A stretch of 64,000 bases of DNA from Faeciplasma sp900553675 (GCA_958428235.1 CAUAFG010000009.1:1-64000); one strand, 5' to 3'; numbered from the stretch's first letter, positions 1 to 8,035 are shown. Made by a program: numbers and translations. Notes: a model not told the origin generated them from the sequence alone.

Positions 1-104
1 ATTTTGAACTATGTTGGGTTATAGCAAGAATTGAAACGATGTCCTAAATCGTCCCGACTATGAAGCCGGTGGATTGACAGCTTTATCCCGCAAGTAAACT
101 TAAA

Positions 105-135
105 AAGGAGCGTTCTAACAAAAAGATCGCTCCTT
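105..135. terminator. Hairpin, probable bidirectional terminator
   Basis: Arms AAGGAGCG (105-112) and CGCTCCTT (128-135) pair around a 15-nt loop. On the minus strand the stem is followed by a T run, on the plus strand by TTATTT. The first 215 bases hold no convincing gene; a TATAAT at 182-187 is a possible -10 for the AraC gene. Confidence 0.5.
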
Positions 136-215
136 ATTTCATTATCGCAAGTAAAATCAAGCGCGCATCCAATCGCTCTGCTATAATATGAGCATACAGT
201 TGAAAGGAAATCAAT

Positions 216-1184
216 ATGCAAGATTGGTACAGATATGTTCAGACAATTATAGACGAAATCGACAGCTGCATAAAAAGCGGGGATGATGAAGCCTTGGCTT
301 TGGCGAAGCTTGCCCGAAAGCTCGGGTATTCGGAATTTTATATGTCGAGGAAGTTTAAAGAGATTTCGGGGATGTCCTTTAAGGATTATCTGCGCGCAAG
401 AAAGCTGGCTTTCGCACTTAAGGATATCCGCGATACCAAAAAAGGAATCTTAGAAATTGCCTTAGACTACGGCTTTTCCTCGCACGAGGCGTTTACACGC
501 TCCTTCAGGGAGCTGTATGGCATTTCGCCGAGCGAATACCGCAAAAAGCCGGTTCCCTTGGTGCTGAGAACGCTTTTAAGACCTTTCGACTGTCATATTA
601 TAGAAATTGGAGGAGTATACACTATGAGTACAAACGGCACTGTAAAGACATATTTTGTGACGATACCCGCGCACAAATTTTTGCATATAAGAAACTATGA
701 AAGCATAGGCTACTGGGATTTCTGGCAGAAGCAGTCGAAGATTCCGGGGCAGGACTGCGAGACTATCTGCGGACTGCTTGACAGCATAAAGGGCAAGCTC
801 GACGATGTGGGCGGAACCGAGGAGAATGCAAGCTCGGGTCAGCTGATGGCGTATATAAACGAACCGTCCGGCAGGATTTGCAGCTGGGGGATCCCGCTTG
901 CGGAGGCATACGGTGTTCGACTTCCGGCGGACTACTGCGGTGAAGTCCCCGCAAATATGCAGCTTATGGACGTTCCTGAGGGGGAGTATATCGTTTTCGA
1001 GCATGGGCCCTTTAACTACGCCACCGAAAACTGCGCCGTCGAAGCAAAAATCGAGCAGGCTATGAAGGACTTCGATTGGTCAAAGAGCGGATATCGGCTT
1101 GATACAACTCAGGGAAGGGTGTTTTATTTCTATCACGACGAAAAACGTTTCTGGAAGTATGTAAGACCTGTTATCAAGGCGTGA
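216..1184 (+). CDS. AraC-family transcriptional regulator with GyrI-like effector domain
   Basis: One-component DNA-binding regulator of 322 residues. The first ~110 residues carry the two helix-turn-helix units of the AraC/XylS family, with FYMSRKFKE in the first and the signature ILEIALDYGFSSHEAFTRSF (about 75-95) in the second, ending at YGISPSEYRK. Residues ~145-320 resemble the GyrI-like/effector-binding fold (segments PAHKFLHI and PEGEYIVFEHGP), so a small ligand is probably sensed in the cytoplasm. The start is supported by GAAAGGA eight bases upstream. It is followed by a terminator and seems monocistronic; its target is not evident from neighbours. Family call is secure, ligand unknown. 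Confidence 0.9.
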   Translation: MQDWYRYVQTIIDEIDSCIKSGDDEALALAKLARKLGYSEFYMSRKFKEISGMSFKDYLRARKLAFALKDIRDTKKGILEIALDYGFSSHEAFTRSFRELYGISPSEYRKKPVPLVLRTLLRPFDCHIIEIGGVYTMSTNGTVKTYFVTIPAHKFLHIRNYESIGYWDFWQKQSKIPGQDCETICGLLDSIKGKLDDVGGTEENASSGQLMAYINEPSGRICSWGIPLAEAYGVRLPADYCGEVPANMQLMDVPEGEYIVFEHGPFNYATENCAVEAKIEQAMKDFDWSKSGYRLDTTQGRVFYFYHDEKRFWKYVRPVIKA

Positions 1185-1201
1185 TTTCGCAGATGAAGCT
1201 G

Positions 1202-1236
1202 AAAAAAGCCGGCAAAACGCTGGCTTTTTTCTTTTT
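1202..1236 (+). terminator. Rho-independent terminator after AraC gene
   Basis: AAAAAAGCC (1202-1210) pairs with GGCTTTTTT (1222-1230) and is followed by more T residues. Confidence 0.85.
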
Positions 1237-1285
1237 TATGTGATATAATCTGCATAACAATAAAATCTATTAAGGAAGTATAACA

Positions 1286-2134
1286 ATGCCGAAAATCATA
1301 GAAATCACAAGCCTTGAAGCCCCTGAGCTTGCGGTTTACACCCACCTTACCGAGGCTCAGCTGCGCAATCGTTTGGAACCCGAAAAGGGCATTTTCATAG
1401 CGGAAAGCCCGAAGGTGATTAAGCTTGCGCTGGACTGCGGATATCAGCCGCTGTCGCTTTTAACCGAGCGCAAGCATATAAACGGTCAGGCAGCGGAGAT
1501 AATCAGCAGGCTGGAGGAAGATACGTCTGGGAATGATATTCCAGTTTATACCGCCGACGATGGGGTGCTGGAAGCCCTGACCGGCTATGCCCTTTACAGA
1601 GGGGTGCTGTGTGCTATGCGCCGCCCCATCCTTAAAACTGCGGAGGAGGTATGCAGGGGTGCTTCGAGGATAGCGGTGCTTGAGAATATCGCAGATGCGA
1701 CAAATGTCGGCGCGATTATCCGTTCTGCCGCCGCTTTGAATATGGATGCTGTGCTTGTAACTCCATCCTGCTGCGATCCACTTTGCCGCAGGGCGGTAAG
1801 GGTGAGCATGGGAACGGTGTTTCAGATTCCGTGGACGTATATAGGAGCCAACCGTTCGGAATGGGAGCGCTCGGGCGCGGAGCTTTTGCGCGGCTTGGGC
1901 TTTAAAACCGCCGCCATGGCTCTTGACGATAATTCCGTAAGCATGGACGACCCAAGGCTTGCCGCCGAATCGCGGCTTGCGATAATTTTAGGCTCGGAGG
2001 GGGACGGTCTTGCCAAAAAGACCATTGCCGACTGCGACTACACCGTTAAGATACCCATGTCGCACGGGGTGGATTCTTTAAACGTCGCCGCCGCAAGCGC
2101 AGTTGCATTCTGGGAGCTTAGAAAGAGGGGCTGA
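1286..2134 (+). CDS. TrmH/SpoU-family RNA 2'-O-methyltransferase
   Basis: Predicted S-adenosylmethionine-dependent 2'-O-ribose methyltransferase for rRNA or tRNA, cytoplasmic, 282 residues. The N-terminal ~115 residues match a substrate-binding region; the C-terminal SPOUT knot domain shows the three family motifs: NIADATNVGAIIRSAAAL (motif 1), IILGSEGDGL (motif 2) and IPMSHGVDSLNVAAASAVAF (motif 3). Length fits this family. Start ATG has AAGGAAGTATAACA upstream. Downstream is a ~166-bp gap with a promoter for the next gene. RlmB-like versus TsnR-like specificity cannot be decided from sequence alone. Confidence 0.9.
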   Translation: MPKIIEITSLEAPELAVYTHLTEAQLRNRLEPEKGIFIAESPKVIKLALDCGYQPLSLLTERKHINGQAAEIISRLEEDTSGNDIPVYTADDGVLEALTGYALYRGVLCAMRRPILKTAEEVCRGASRIAVLENIADATNVGAIIRSAAALNMDAVLVTPSCCDPLCRRAVRVSMGTVFQIPWTYIGANRSEWERSGAELLRGLGFKTAAMALDDNSVSMDDPRLAAESRLAIILGSEGDGLAKKTIADCDYTVKIPMSHGVDSLNVAAASAVAFWELRKRG

Positions 2135-2223
2135 TTTGCAATAAGCATCCCGAAAGCTATTTAATGCTGAAAAAATGCAGGAATTGATCCTGCTTTTGCT
2201 ACAGTATATGAAAGGCGCTATTA

Positions 2224-2252
2224 TTGACAATCCGAAAGGAATCAGTTAATAT
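2224..2252 (+). promoter_or_regulatory. Sigma-A promoter of the RRNPP-like regulator
   Basis: TTGACA (2224-2229), 17-nt spacer, TAATAT (2247-2252). It lies about 50 nt ahead of the regulator start codon at 2301, so the regulator appears constitutively transcribed. Confidence 0.7.
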
Positions 2253-2300
2253 TGTATTATCATATTTTTGAGCTTCCGAATGCATCGTGAGAGAGGTAAT

Positions 2301-3230
2301 ATGTCAGTATACAATATAGGAAAATTCATGAAAATTCGCCGCACCGAAATGGGCATAACACAGCTGCAGCTTGCCGAGGGCATATGCTCGGTTGCAACGC
2401 TTTCAAGAATCGAGAACGGCGAAAACCCGCCCACGCAAAAGCATATACGTGCGCTTTTGCAGCGTTTGGGATATTCCGACGCCCCGATTATGTTTATGAC
2501 CGATCAGGTAGAGGCGGATATAGCGCGTTTGCAATTTGAAATCAGAACAGTTCTTGCTTTGAACGATTACGCCAGAGCAGAGCCTATGATCGAATCGCTT
2601 GGAAAGATGAAAGATAATTTCAGCAATATGGATACGCTGTTTTACGAAGTTGTGTCAACGGTTTTGAGCTTTCGCGATAAAGATACGCCGCGCGGCGCGG
2701 CAATTGTCAGACTTGAAAATGCGCTCAGGGCTGTCCATCCCAACTATTCGCCGCAAAGGCTGCCGCTTACCCTAACTTATATAGAAGCAGTAGCTTTAAA
2801 CAACATTGCCAATTGTCATTATAGGCTGGGGAATCTTGAGGAAGCTATAAGGTATTATAAGCATATCCAGCACTTTTATGAAGATGTTATTCAAGACCCC
2901 GAGGAAGCCAAGCGGCTTTTGCCGATGATTTACTACAATCTTTCAAAAATGCTTGGATTGCTTGGAAGATATGATGAGTGCATAGAGATTTGCGACCGCG
3001 GAATCAGGTATGCAAAAAAGGTGCGCAGATTTGCTGATATGCCGGAAACGCTTTATAACAAGGCGTGGAGCATGGTAAGACGAAACAAGCCTGGCGACCT
3101 TGAAGCCGCCAGGCAAGCTGCTAAAGAAGCAAGTGTACTTTTGCCGATATATGAAACAAATCCGAGGATGATTTTGCTGCTTGAAAAAATGTTCAAGGAG
3201 TATTTTGGGGAAGAAATGCCGAGAATTTAA
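2301..3230 (+). CDS. RRNPP/Rgg-like HTH-TPR regulator (peptide-sensing candidate)
   Basis: A 309-residue one-component regulator. Residues ~5-60 form an XRE-type HTH (ITQLQLAEGICSVATLSRIE). The rest is all-helical with tetratricopeptide-like repeats, seen in NNIANCHYRLGNLEEAIRYY and YNLSKMLGLLGRYDECIEIC. HTH plus C-terminal TPRs and ~300 residues is the architecture of the PlcR/Rgg/PrgX group, which bind imported oligopeptides. I chose ATG 2301 because GAGAGGTAAT precedes it; an upstream in-frame start at 2268 lacks a site. Its stop overlaps, tail to tail, the stop of a small exported-peptide gene on the other strand, and three promoters with a common box lie just beyond. The peptide-sensing role is inference. 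Confidence 0.8.
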   Translation: MSVYNIGKFMKIRRTEMGITQLQLAEGICSVATLSRIENGENPPTQKHIRALLQRLGYSDAPIMFMTDQVEADIARLQFEIRTVLALNDYARAEPMIESLGKMKDNFSNMDTLFYEVVSTVLSFRDKDTPRGAAIVRLENALRAVHPNYSPQRLPLTLTYIEAVALNNIANCHYRLGNLEEAIRYYKHIQHFYEDVIQDPEEAKRLLPMIYYNLSKMLGLLGRYDECIEICDRGIRYAKKVRRFADMPETLYNKAWSMVRRNKPGDLEAARQAAKEASVLLPIYETNPRMILLLEKMFKEYFGEEMPRI

Positions 3231-3391
3231 TTATCGAAATTCTTTTCATCATCATCACAATTTGGCGAATCGCTGTTGTCCGCGCCGGTATTCGGGTCAT
3301 CTGGAATCGGCTTGGGCTTCGGAAGTGGTGCGGTAATAAGGGTCAGTGCCATTGCGGTGGTTAAAAGTAAGCTAAAAATTTTGTTTTTCAT
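3227..3391 (-). CDS. 54-residue exported peptide, candidate pheromone precursor
   Basis: Short gene not normally called. It begins with ATG at 3391, preceded by GGAGGC (3404-3399) at an ideal 7-nt spacing. The product starts MKNKIFSLLLTTAMALTLIT, a basic N-terminus plus hydrophobic core typical of a Sec signal peptide, followed by a proline/lysine stretch (APLPKPKPIPDDPNTG) and an acidic tail ending EKNFDN. The stop codon (3229-3227) overlaps the stop of the RRNPP-like regulator. It has its own extended -10 promoter with a conserved box. By analogy with PlcR-PapR and Rgg-SHP pairs it is probably a secreted, processed signal for that regulator; which part would be mature is unknown. Confidence 0.75.
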   Translation of the reverse strand: MKNKIFSLLLTTAMALTLITAPLPKPKPIPDDPNTGADNSDSPNCDDDEKNFDN

Positions 3392-3424
3392 AAAAATTGC
3401 CTCCTAAATATATTTTATCTATTA

Positions 3425-3462
3425 ATAATAACATAAAAAGACAAAAAAGTACATATCATAGT
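3425..3462 (-). promoter_or_regulatory. Promoter P (peptide gene): conserved box plus extended -10
   Basis: On the minus strand, box ACTATGATATGTAC (3462-3449) and TGTTATTAT with -10 hexamer TATTAT at 3430-3425. There is no -35 hexamer; the box occupies about -44 to -31, where a class II activator would bind. The predicted leader before the peptide ATG is ~27 nt. Confidence 0.75.
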
Positions 3463-3481
3463 GTGAAAATTTTGTTTTCTT

Positions 3482-3519
3482 ACTATGATATGTACAAGCT
3501 GCTTTAAACGTGCTATTAT
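3482..3519 (+). promoter_or_regulatory. Promoter S: conserved box plus extended -10, drives a small RNA
   Basis: Box ACTATGATATGTAC (3482-3495) identical to that of promoter P but on the opposite strand, and TGCTATTAT with TATTAT at 3514-3519. Box-to-hexamer distance is the same as in promoters P and T. Together with P it forms a divergent pair whose boxes are 19 nt apart. Confidence 0.75.
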
Positions 3520-3525
3520 TTAGAT

Positions 3526-3639
3526 ACTGAAGAAATTCAGAAAAATTTTTGAGGGGAACTCCACCTCTCCGTTCCAGACGAAAATATCTGACGTTACCTT
3601 CCAATCTTGATCCGGCAAGGCTTACTTGCCGGATTTTTT
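3526..3639 (+). ncRNA. Predicted ~114-nt structured small RNA
   Basis: Begins ~7 nt after the -10 of promoter S and ends in a perfect intrinsic terminator. The 5' end folds as CTGAA-GAAA-TTCAG (3527-3540), a five-bp stem closed by a GNRA tetraloop. A second possible stem is CAGA (3575-3578) with TCTG (3587-3590). There is no ATG in the stretch, and no reading frame with a ribosome binding site, so a coding role is unlikely. No known RNA family was recognised. It would be co-activated with the peptide gene and the ABC exporter. Confidence 0.6.
3611..3639 (+). terminator. Terminator of the predicted small RNA
   Basis: Perfect nine-bp stem TCCGGCAAG / CTTGCCGGA with loop GCTTA, followed by six T residues. 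Confidence 0.9.
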
Positions 3640-3666
3640 GTAACCAAATTGTAACTAAATTTTCTT

Positions 3667-3704
3667 ACTATGATATATACAAATATATCGAAATATGTTA
3701 TTAT
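3667..3704 (+). promoter_or_regulatory. Promoter T (ABC exporter operon): conserved box plus extended -10
   Basis: Box ACTATGATATATAC (3667-3680), one mismatch to the boxes of P and S, and TGTTATTAT with TATTAT at 3699-3704. Upstream TTTTCTT is shared with promoter S, giving a 23-bp direct repeat (3475-3497 and 3660-3682). It leads into a ~190-nt leader before the permease start at 3898. Confidence 0.7.
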
Positions 3705-3716
3705 GGTATAAAGCTT

Positions 3717-3885
3717 TACAGCACTAATGTTTTAAATCAAATCGCTTGAATTTTCATGGTACGTAGCATAACGAGTCAGCAATTTTTAAAAATTTTTCCG
3801 GAGTGTGTAATAAATCGCTCGCGTTTTTTGTTATAGTTAGTGAAAGCTGCCATGAAATTTTACTGCATTAACATTTTAAATCAAA
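3717..3885 (+). repeat. Imperfect direct repeat in the exporter leader
   Basis: The segment at 3717-3741 (TACAGCACTAATG then TTTTAAATCAAA) recurs at 3861-3885 as TACTGCATTAACA then TTTTAAATCAAA. The second copy runs directly into the AAAGGAGG of the permease, so the first looks like a former gene-proximal leader displaced by ~120 bp of inserted or duplicated sequence. No ORF with an initiation signal lies between them. Confidence 0.5.
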
Positions 3886-3897
3886 GGAGGTCTGCAT

Positions 3898-6012
3898 ATG
3901 CATCCGTTCAAACAGCTTCTGCGCCAGCCGCTGCGCACTGCTGCCGCGCTGATTATTTTAACGGCTTCGGCGGCGTTTATGTGCCTCAGCTGGGGTGTTT
4001 ACCGCTCGGGGCTTGCCACCGCCAAGGCGGTTGACGATGGGTTCACCACCCTTATGGTGTATGACGAAGAATATCTTTCAAATAATATAACCACAGCCGA
4101 AACAAACTTTTATGATAGTGCAACCGGCGAATATATACCGACCGAATGGGAAGTATCTCTGCTATCCGCATTTGAAGACGACGGTACCTTTGATTCAATA
4201 TCCGCCGCCCTGCCTCAGTAGGACGCTCTGCGTGATATTATGATTTCCAGATATGCAAACGCATATATAAACGGTTATCTGCCGTTGATACCTTCGCTCG
4301 ACGGCGGTGATGCATATGGCTACTTTGACAGCCCTTACAATTCGGCAGTGCTGGTTTTTAAGGCTACTGATATAAAAGTTGAGCCTCATATACAAATGGA
4401 GGGCTTTTACCGTTTATCGCTTGAGGGCGACATTATTGCAAGACCTGCTTTCAGCGACCGATTCACCAAGATCGATAAAATACGCCTGACCTGTAATGGC
4501 ACAGATGAAAAGGAGCTTGAAGAAATAAAAACCGATTACGAAATAGGCAAAACCTACATAGTTTCGCTTTCTGATAATTACTGCGACATTGACCGGAGGG
4601 CAAAGCAGGAAATAATCTATATGTATATCAGCACCAGTCACGGCGCGCCTACCGGAGCGACCGTTGACAATGTTGACTGGTCAAAGCTTGAAATTGGCTC
4701 GGATAAAAAGCCTACCAAGCGGGTTGTCGGAGAACAGGTTGACGCAACCATAGAGTGCTACGGACAGGTTTATGGCATATCCGGTAAATATTTAGACGGC
4801 TTAGGCTATTGCGGGTCTGATGGATTCCGCTTTCCACGCGGAGATGACGACTCAAATGACTTATTTGCTAATTACTACGGCAGCATAGCAGAGGTTACCG
4901 GAACCCTTGAAGACTTTTTAGCCGACCCCGAAAACAAATCATGGGTCGACTCTATTAATGAGATAAACAGATCACTCAGCGCCGCAACCGTTTACGGCAC
5001 GGACAATATTAACAGCATTCTTTTATTCGCCGACAAAACAATGTATTTAAGCGATGGCGAGGAGTTCTCTGCCGAAGACTATGAGCAGGGAAACAACGTT
5101 TGCATAGTCTCGGAAACCGCCGCCTATAAAAACGGCTGGAAGCTTGGCGATAAAATCACGCTTAATTATTACGATGGTGTGCAGGTTAATTATCAGAACT
5201 TTACCAAGGCGTTGCCGGGCGAATATACCTCGGAAAACGACCTCGGAATAAGCTGCGAATACGAAATCAAGGGAATCTATCGCCATACAAATAGCTTTTC
5301 CGGCGACCCCTCGGACATCACGCCGAACACTGTTTTTGTTCCGAATAAAAGCTTAGACAATTTGGGAATCAGGCAGAACAGCGACCCAGCCGACGAAAGC
5401 GGATTTGCTTTACCAACTCAAAGCGATATGGACTTTGAAAGCATGGTAATCAAAAACGGCAGAATCGACGATATGAAAGCCTTTATCGAGTAGCAGGGCT
5501 GGGATCTGAATTGGTTCAAGTTCTACGACGGCGGCTACAGCGAGGTTAAAGCAACCGTTGAAGGAATTAAGGACAGTGCAGACGATCAGCTTTTAGCTTC
5601 AAGCCTTACCTGCCTTGCGGCGTTTATAATTTACATAGCACTGTTTGTAATGCGGCAGAGAAAAAACGTCGGAGTTATGCTGTCGCTCGGTTCGGGAAAG
5701 AAAAAGGCTGCCGGCTTTATGATTGCGGTTTCGACCATACCTGCCGCTATAGCTACTGTTTTAGGCGCGATAATCGGCTGTGCAATGCTTAAAGGCTCGG
5801 TTGCAAAGGTAGTGTCGGAGGCTTCGCAGCAGCTTGACACCGCCTTTTCGGGTGCTTCCGCCACCGGTCATGCGGCTCTTGAAAACACTGCGGTTCTTCC
5901 GTCCGCCGCTGTCATTGCCGCTGTTGCTCTGCTTGTTGTGTATGTTGCAGCCTTTGCAATAGTGTCGCTTATAACGGCGGGAAAGAATCCTCGGTTGCTT
6001 ATTAGAAAGTGA
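3898..6012 (+). pseudogene. FtsX-like ABC permease with two in-frame TAG codons
   Basis: One continuous 704-codon frame encodes a MacB/FtsX-type permease, interrupted only by TAG at codon 108 (4219-4221) and codon 532 (5491-5493). The start has AAAGGAGG. Residues ~15-40 form TM1, a large extracytoplasmic region follows, and after the second TAG two or three TM segments appear (LTCLAAFIIYIALFVM; VIAAVALLVVYVAAFAIVSL). Sequence between and beyond the stops stays protein-like, without frameshifts, so decay is recent or the codons are read through; contexts are PQ-stop-DAL and FIE-stop-QGW. It is the first gene of the exporter operon under promoter T; the partner permease and ATPase are intact. 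Annotated as pseudogene by default. Confidence 0.65.
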
Positions 6013-6019
6013 GGAAGAT

Positions 6020-7207
6020 ATGGGAATATACTTAAAAAGCAGACTTACAAGGAGTGCTCTTGGATATGTCACCGCGCTGCTTTTGACCGTTTTTTCGGTT
6101 TTCGGGTGCTTTTATTCCTGGCTGATAGAATCCAAGGAGGCTGAGCGCGAAAGCGCCTATTCGCTGCCATCCGAGGTGGTTATAGCCTCGGTTACAGGCA
6201 CAAGCACCGAGGATCTGGACATTATGGGACCAGGCCTGCGGGCGTTCACAAGGTATAAGAGCGGCTTTGATGCTATGAATCTCCCCGACCTGCGACCGTA
6301 TTTTTCGGACATAAGAATTGAGGAACGGCTTGCTTACGGCACCTTGGCTCAGACAGGCGTTCATCTGCTCAGGGGAATAAGCTCGATGAGTATGTTCGGC
6401 GGCGATGAGATTATCTGGCTGGATGGCGAGCTGGATTTGGAGGACTACGACAGTGAGGGCATAATCATTCCGGAAGAAATATATAGCTCCCTGACGGATG
6501 ACAGCGATATCCTACGTATGACCGTCTACCCGAACGAGGAAACCACCAACCGCTTTGCAGTCTGCGAGCTTAAGATAGCCGGATACTACACCGGCGGCGA
6601 CAAAACAACAATTTACTGCCCGTTTGAGCAGGCAATGAGAATCATGACGGAGATTGAGGGCTTTTACGGCTCCGGATTCAGCATTTCCGCAACGGTTGCC
6701 GACAATAAAAAGCTTGACGAGCTGAGGGAACTTCTGCCGCAGTATTTCTGCGAGGTAACGCCATCCGGAAATGTCGGTGAAAGCCCACTTGGCTATGAAT
6801 ACCGCCATTCCGCCATAATACACGACGAGGAGCTTCGCAAGACCATAAACACATTATCGCGGAGTATAAGTCTTTTAAAGCGGCTATACCCGATAATACT
6901 TTCCGCGGAGATAATAATAGCCGCGGCTGCATGCTGGTTTTATAAGCATCTATCGCGGCGTGAAATAGCGGTTGCAAGAAGCCTGGGAACGCCTGCATCT
7001 GCGATACTTTCCGAAACGGCTGTGGAAATGCTGATACTTTCGCTTATGTCTGTATTGATAGCCACAGTTTTAGCAGCCCTGCTGCCAATCTGCGTGATTG
7101 ACCCGGCGGTTCTGGCAATAATTCCGGCGTCGGGAATAGCGGGAGCGTTTGTTTCCGCATTTACTTCGGCAAAAAAGAATGGCACACTGATTCTGAAGGA
7201 GGATTAA
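6020..7207 (+). CDS. FtsX-like ABC transporter permease
   Basis: Second permease of the exporter, 395 residues. N-terminal TM (YVTALLLTVFSVFGCFYSWL, ~15-35), a large extracytoplasmic domain to ~residue 275, then membrane segments around IILSAEIIIAAAACWFY, LILSLMSVLIATVLAALLP and a last one near residues 365-385. The segment LSRREIAVARSLGTP corresponds to the cytoplasmic coupling loop of FtsX/MacB permeases. It starts seven nt after the previous gene with GAGGAAGAT as site and ends one nt before the ATPase. Probable role is export of, or resistance to, a peptide or lipid-active compound; substrate unknown. Confidence 0.8.
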   Translation: MGIYLKSRLTRSALGYVTALLLTVFSVFGCFYSWLIESKEAERESAYSLPSEVVIASVTGTSTEDLDIMGPGLRAFTRYKSGFDAMNLPDLRPYFSDIRIEERLAYGTLAQTGVHLLRGISSMSMFGGDEIIWLDGELDLEDYDSEGIIIPEEIYSSLTDDSDILRMTVYPNEETTNRFAVCELKIAGYYTGGDKTTIYCPFEQAMRIMTEIEGFYGSGFSISATVADNKKLDELRELLPQYFCEVTPSGNVGESPLGYEYRHSAIIHDEELRKTINTLSRSISLLKRLYPIILSAEIIIAAAACWFYKHLSRREIAVARSLGTPASAILSETAVEMLILSLMSVLIATVLAALLPICVIDPAVLAIIPASGIAGAFVSAFTSAKKNGTLILKED

Positions 7208-7208
7208 C

Positions 7209-7874
7209 ATGAATTTAACTCTTGACAATATATCGTTTTCATACAAAACAAAATATCAGACTGTTCAGGCTGTAAAAAACGCTTCGTGCAGCTTTGAACA
7301 GGGTAAGTTTTACGCGGTGATAGGAAAGAGCGGAAGCGGAAAAACAACGCTTTTAAGCCTTGCCGCGGGGCTTGAGGTTCCCGACGGCGGCAATATAATC
7401 TTTAACGGCGAAAACATCAAAAACATGAACAAGGATGGCTATCGCCGCGACATTGTGAGCGTTATCTATCAGAATTTCAATCTGTTTCCGCTTTTAACGG
7501 TCATGGAAAACGTTATATATCCCATGACATTGAAAAAGTCGTCAAAGAACGCTGCCTATAAAAAGGCGGCTGAGGTATTAAAAAAGGTCGGTCTTGATGA
7601 AAAATACTATAAGCGTCTGCCAGCAATGCTTTCCGGCGGAGAACAGCAAAGAGTGGCGATAGCAAGGGCGCTTGCTTCGGGGACAAAGGTTATTCTTGCC
7701 GACGAGCCGACCGGAAACCTTGACAGTGAGAACACCAAAAACATAGTAGAGCTGTTGGCGGCGCTCGCACACGAGGAAAACTGCTGCATTGTAGTTATAA
7801 CCCACGACCAGAACGTTGCCAACGCCGCCGACTGCGTTTATAAAATGGACAGTGGTGTTTTGAATATCGAATAA
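7209..7874 (+). CDS. ABC transporter ATP-binding protein (LolD/MacB type)
   Basis: Cytoplasmic ATPase of the FtsX-type exporter, 221 residues, normal length for the family. Walker A is GKSGSGKTT (~39-47), Q-loop YQNFNLFPLL, signature LSGGEQQRVAIARALA, Walker B ILADEPTGNLD, H-loop ITHD. The site AGGAGGATTAAC precedes ATG 7209, and the gene follows the permease by one base, so the three genes are one transcript ending in the terminator at 7881. Systems of this shape export peptides or protect against bacitracin-like antibiotics; here the likely regulator is the RRNPP-like protein rather than a two-component system. Confidence 0.92.
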   Translation: MNLTLDNISFSYKTKYQTVQAVKNASCSFEQGKFYAVIGKSGSGKTTLLSLAAGLEVPDGGNIIFNGENIKNMNKDGYRRDIVSVIYQNFNLFPLLTVMENVIYPMTLKKSSKNAAYKKAAEVLKKVGLDEKYYKRLPAMLSGGEQQRVAIARALASGTKVILADEPTGNLDSENTKNIVELLAALAHEENCCIVVITHDQNVANAADCVYKMDSGVLNIE

Positions 7875-7880
7875 AAATCT

Positions 7881-7913
7881 GCCTGCACCAAAAAATAGTG
7901 CAGGCTCTTTTTT
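7881..7913 (+). terminator. Terminator of the exporter operon
   Basis: GCCTGCAC (7881-7888) pairs with GTGCAGGC (7898-7905), followed by CTCTTTTTT. Confidence 0.9.
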
Positions 7914-7930
7914 GTCAAACGGTTTTGCAT

Positions 7931-8005
7931 TATATCGATATACAAATAAAATTTATCGTAATACAATAAAAAGTTATTGACATTATCAATCTTTTGTGCT
8001 ATGCT
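7931..8005 (+). promoter_or_regulatory. Promoter and palindromic operator of the DUF2975/XRE pair
   Basis: TTGACA (7977-7982), 17-nt spacer, TATGCT (8000-8005). Upstream is the perfect palindrome TATATCGATATA (7931-7942), with a related TTTATCGTAATAC at about 7952-7964. These may be operators for the small XRE protein of the operon. Confidence 0.6.
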
Positions 8006-8035
8006 GAGTTCAACAGCTTAAGGAGGTTGAACTTT

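Noticed and set aside
3549..3749. Plus-strand ORF across the small RNA
   Set aside because: It starts with TTG without a ribosome binding site and runs through a perfect terminator.
3898..6012. Genome-wide reassignment of TAG to glutamine
   Set aside because: TAG serves as the natural end of the DUF2975 gene (8513), the TetR gene (23923 on minus) and the zinc-finger gene (34033 on minus), each at the expected protein length.
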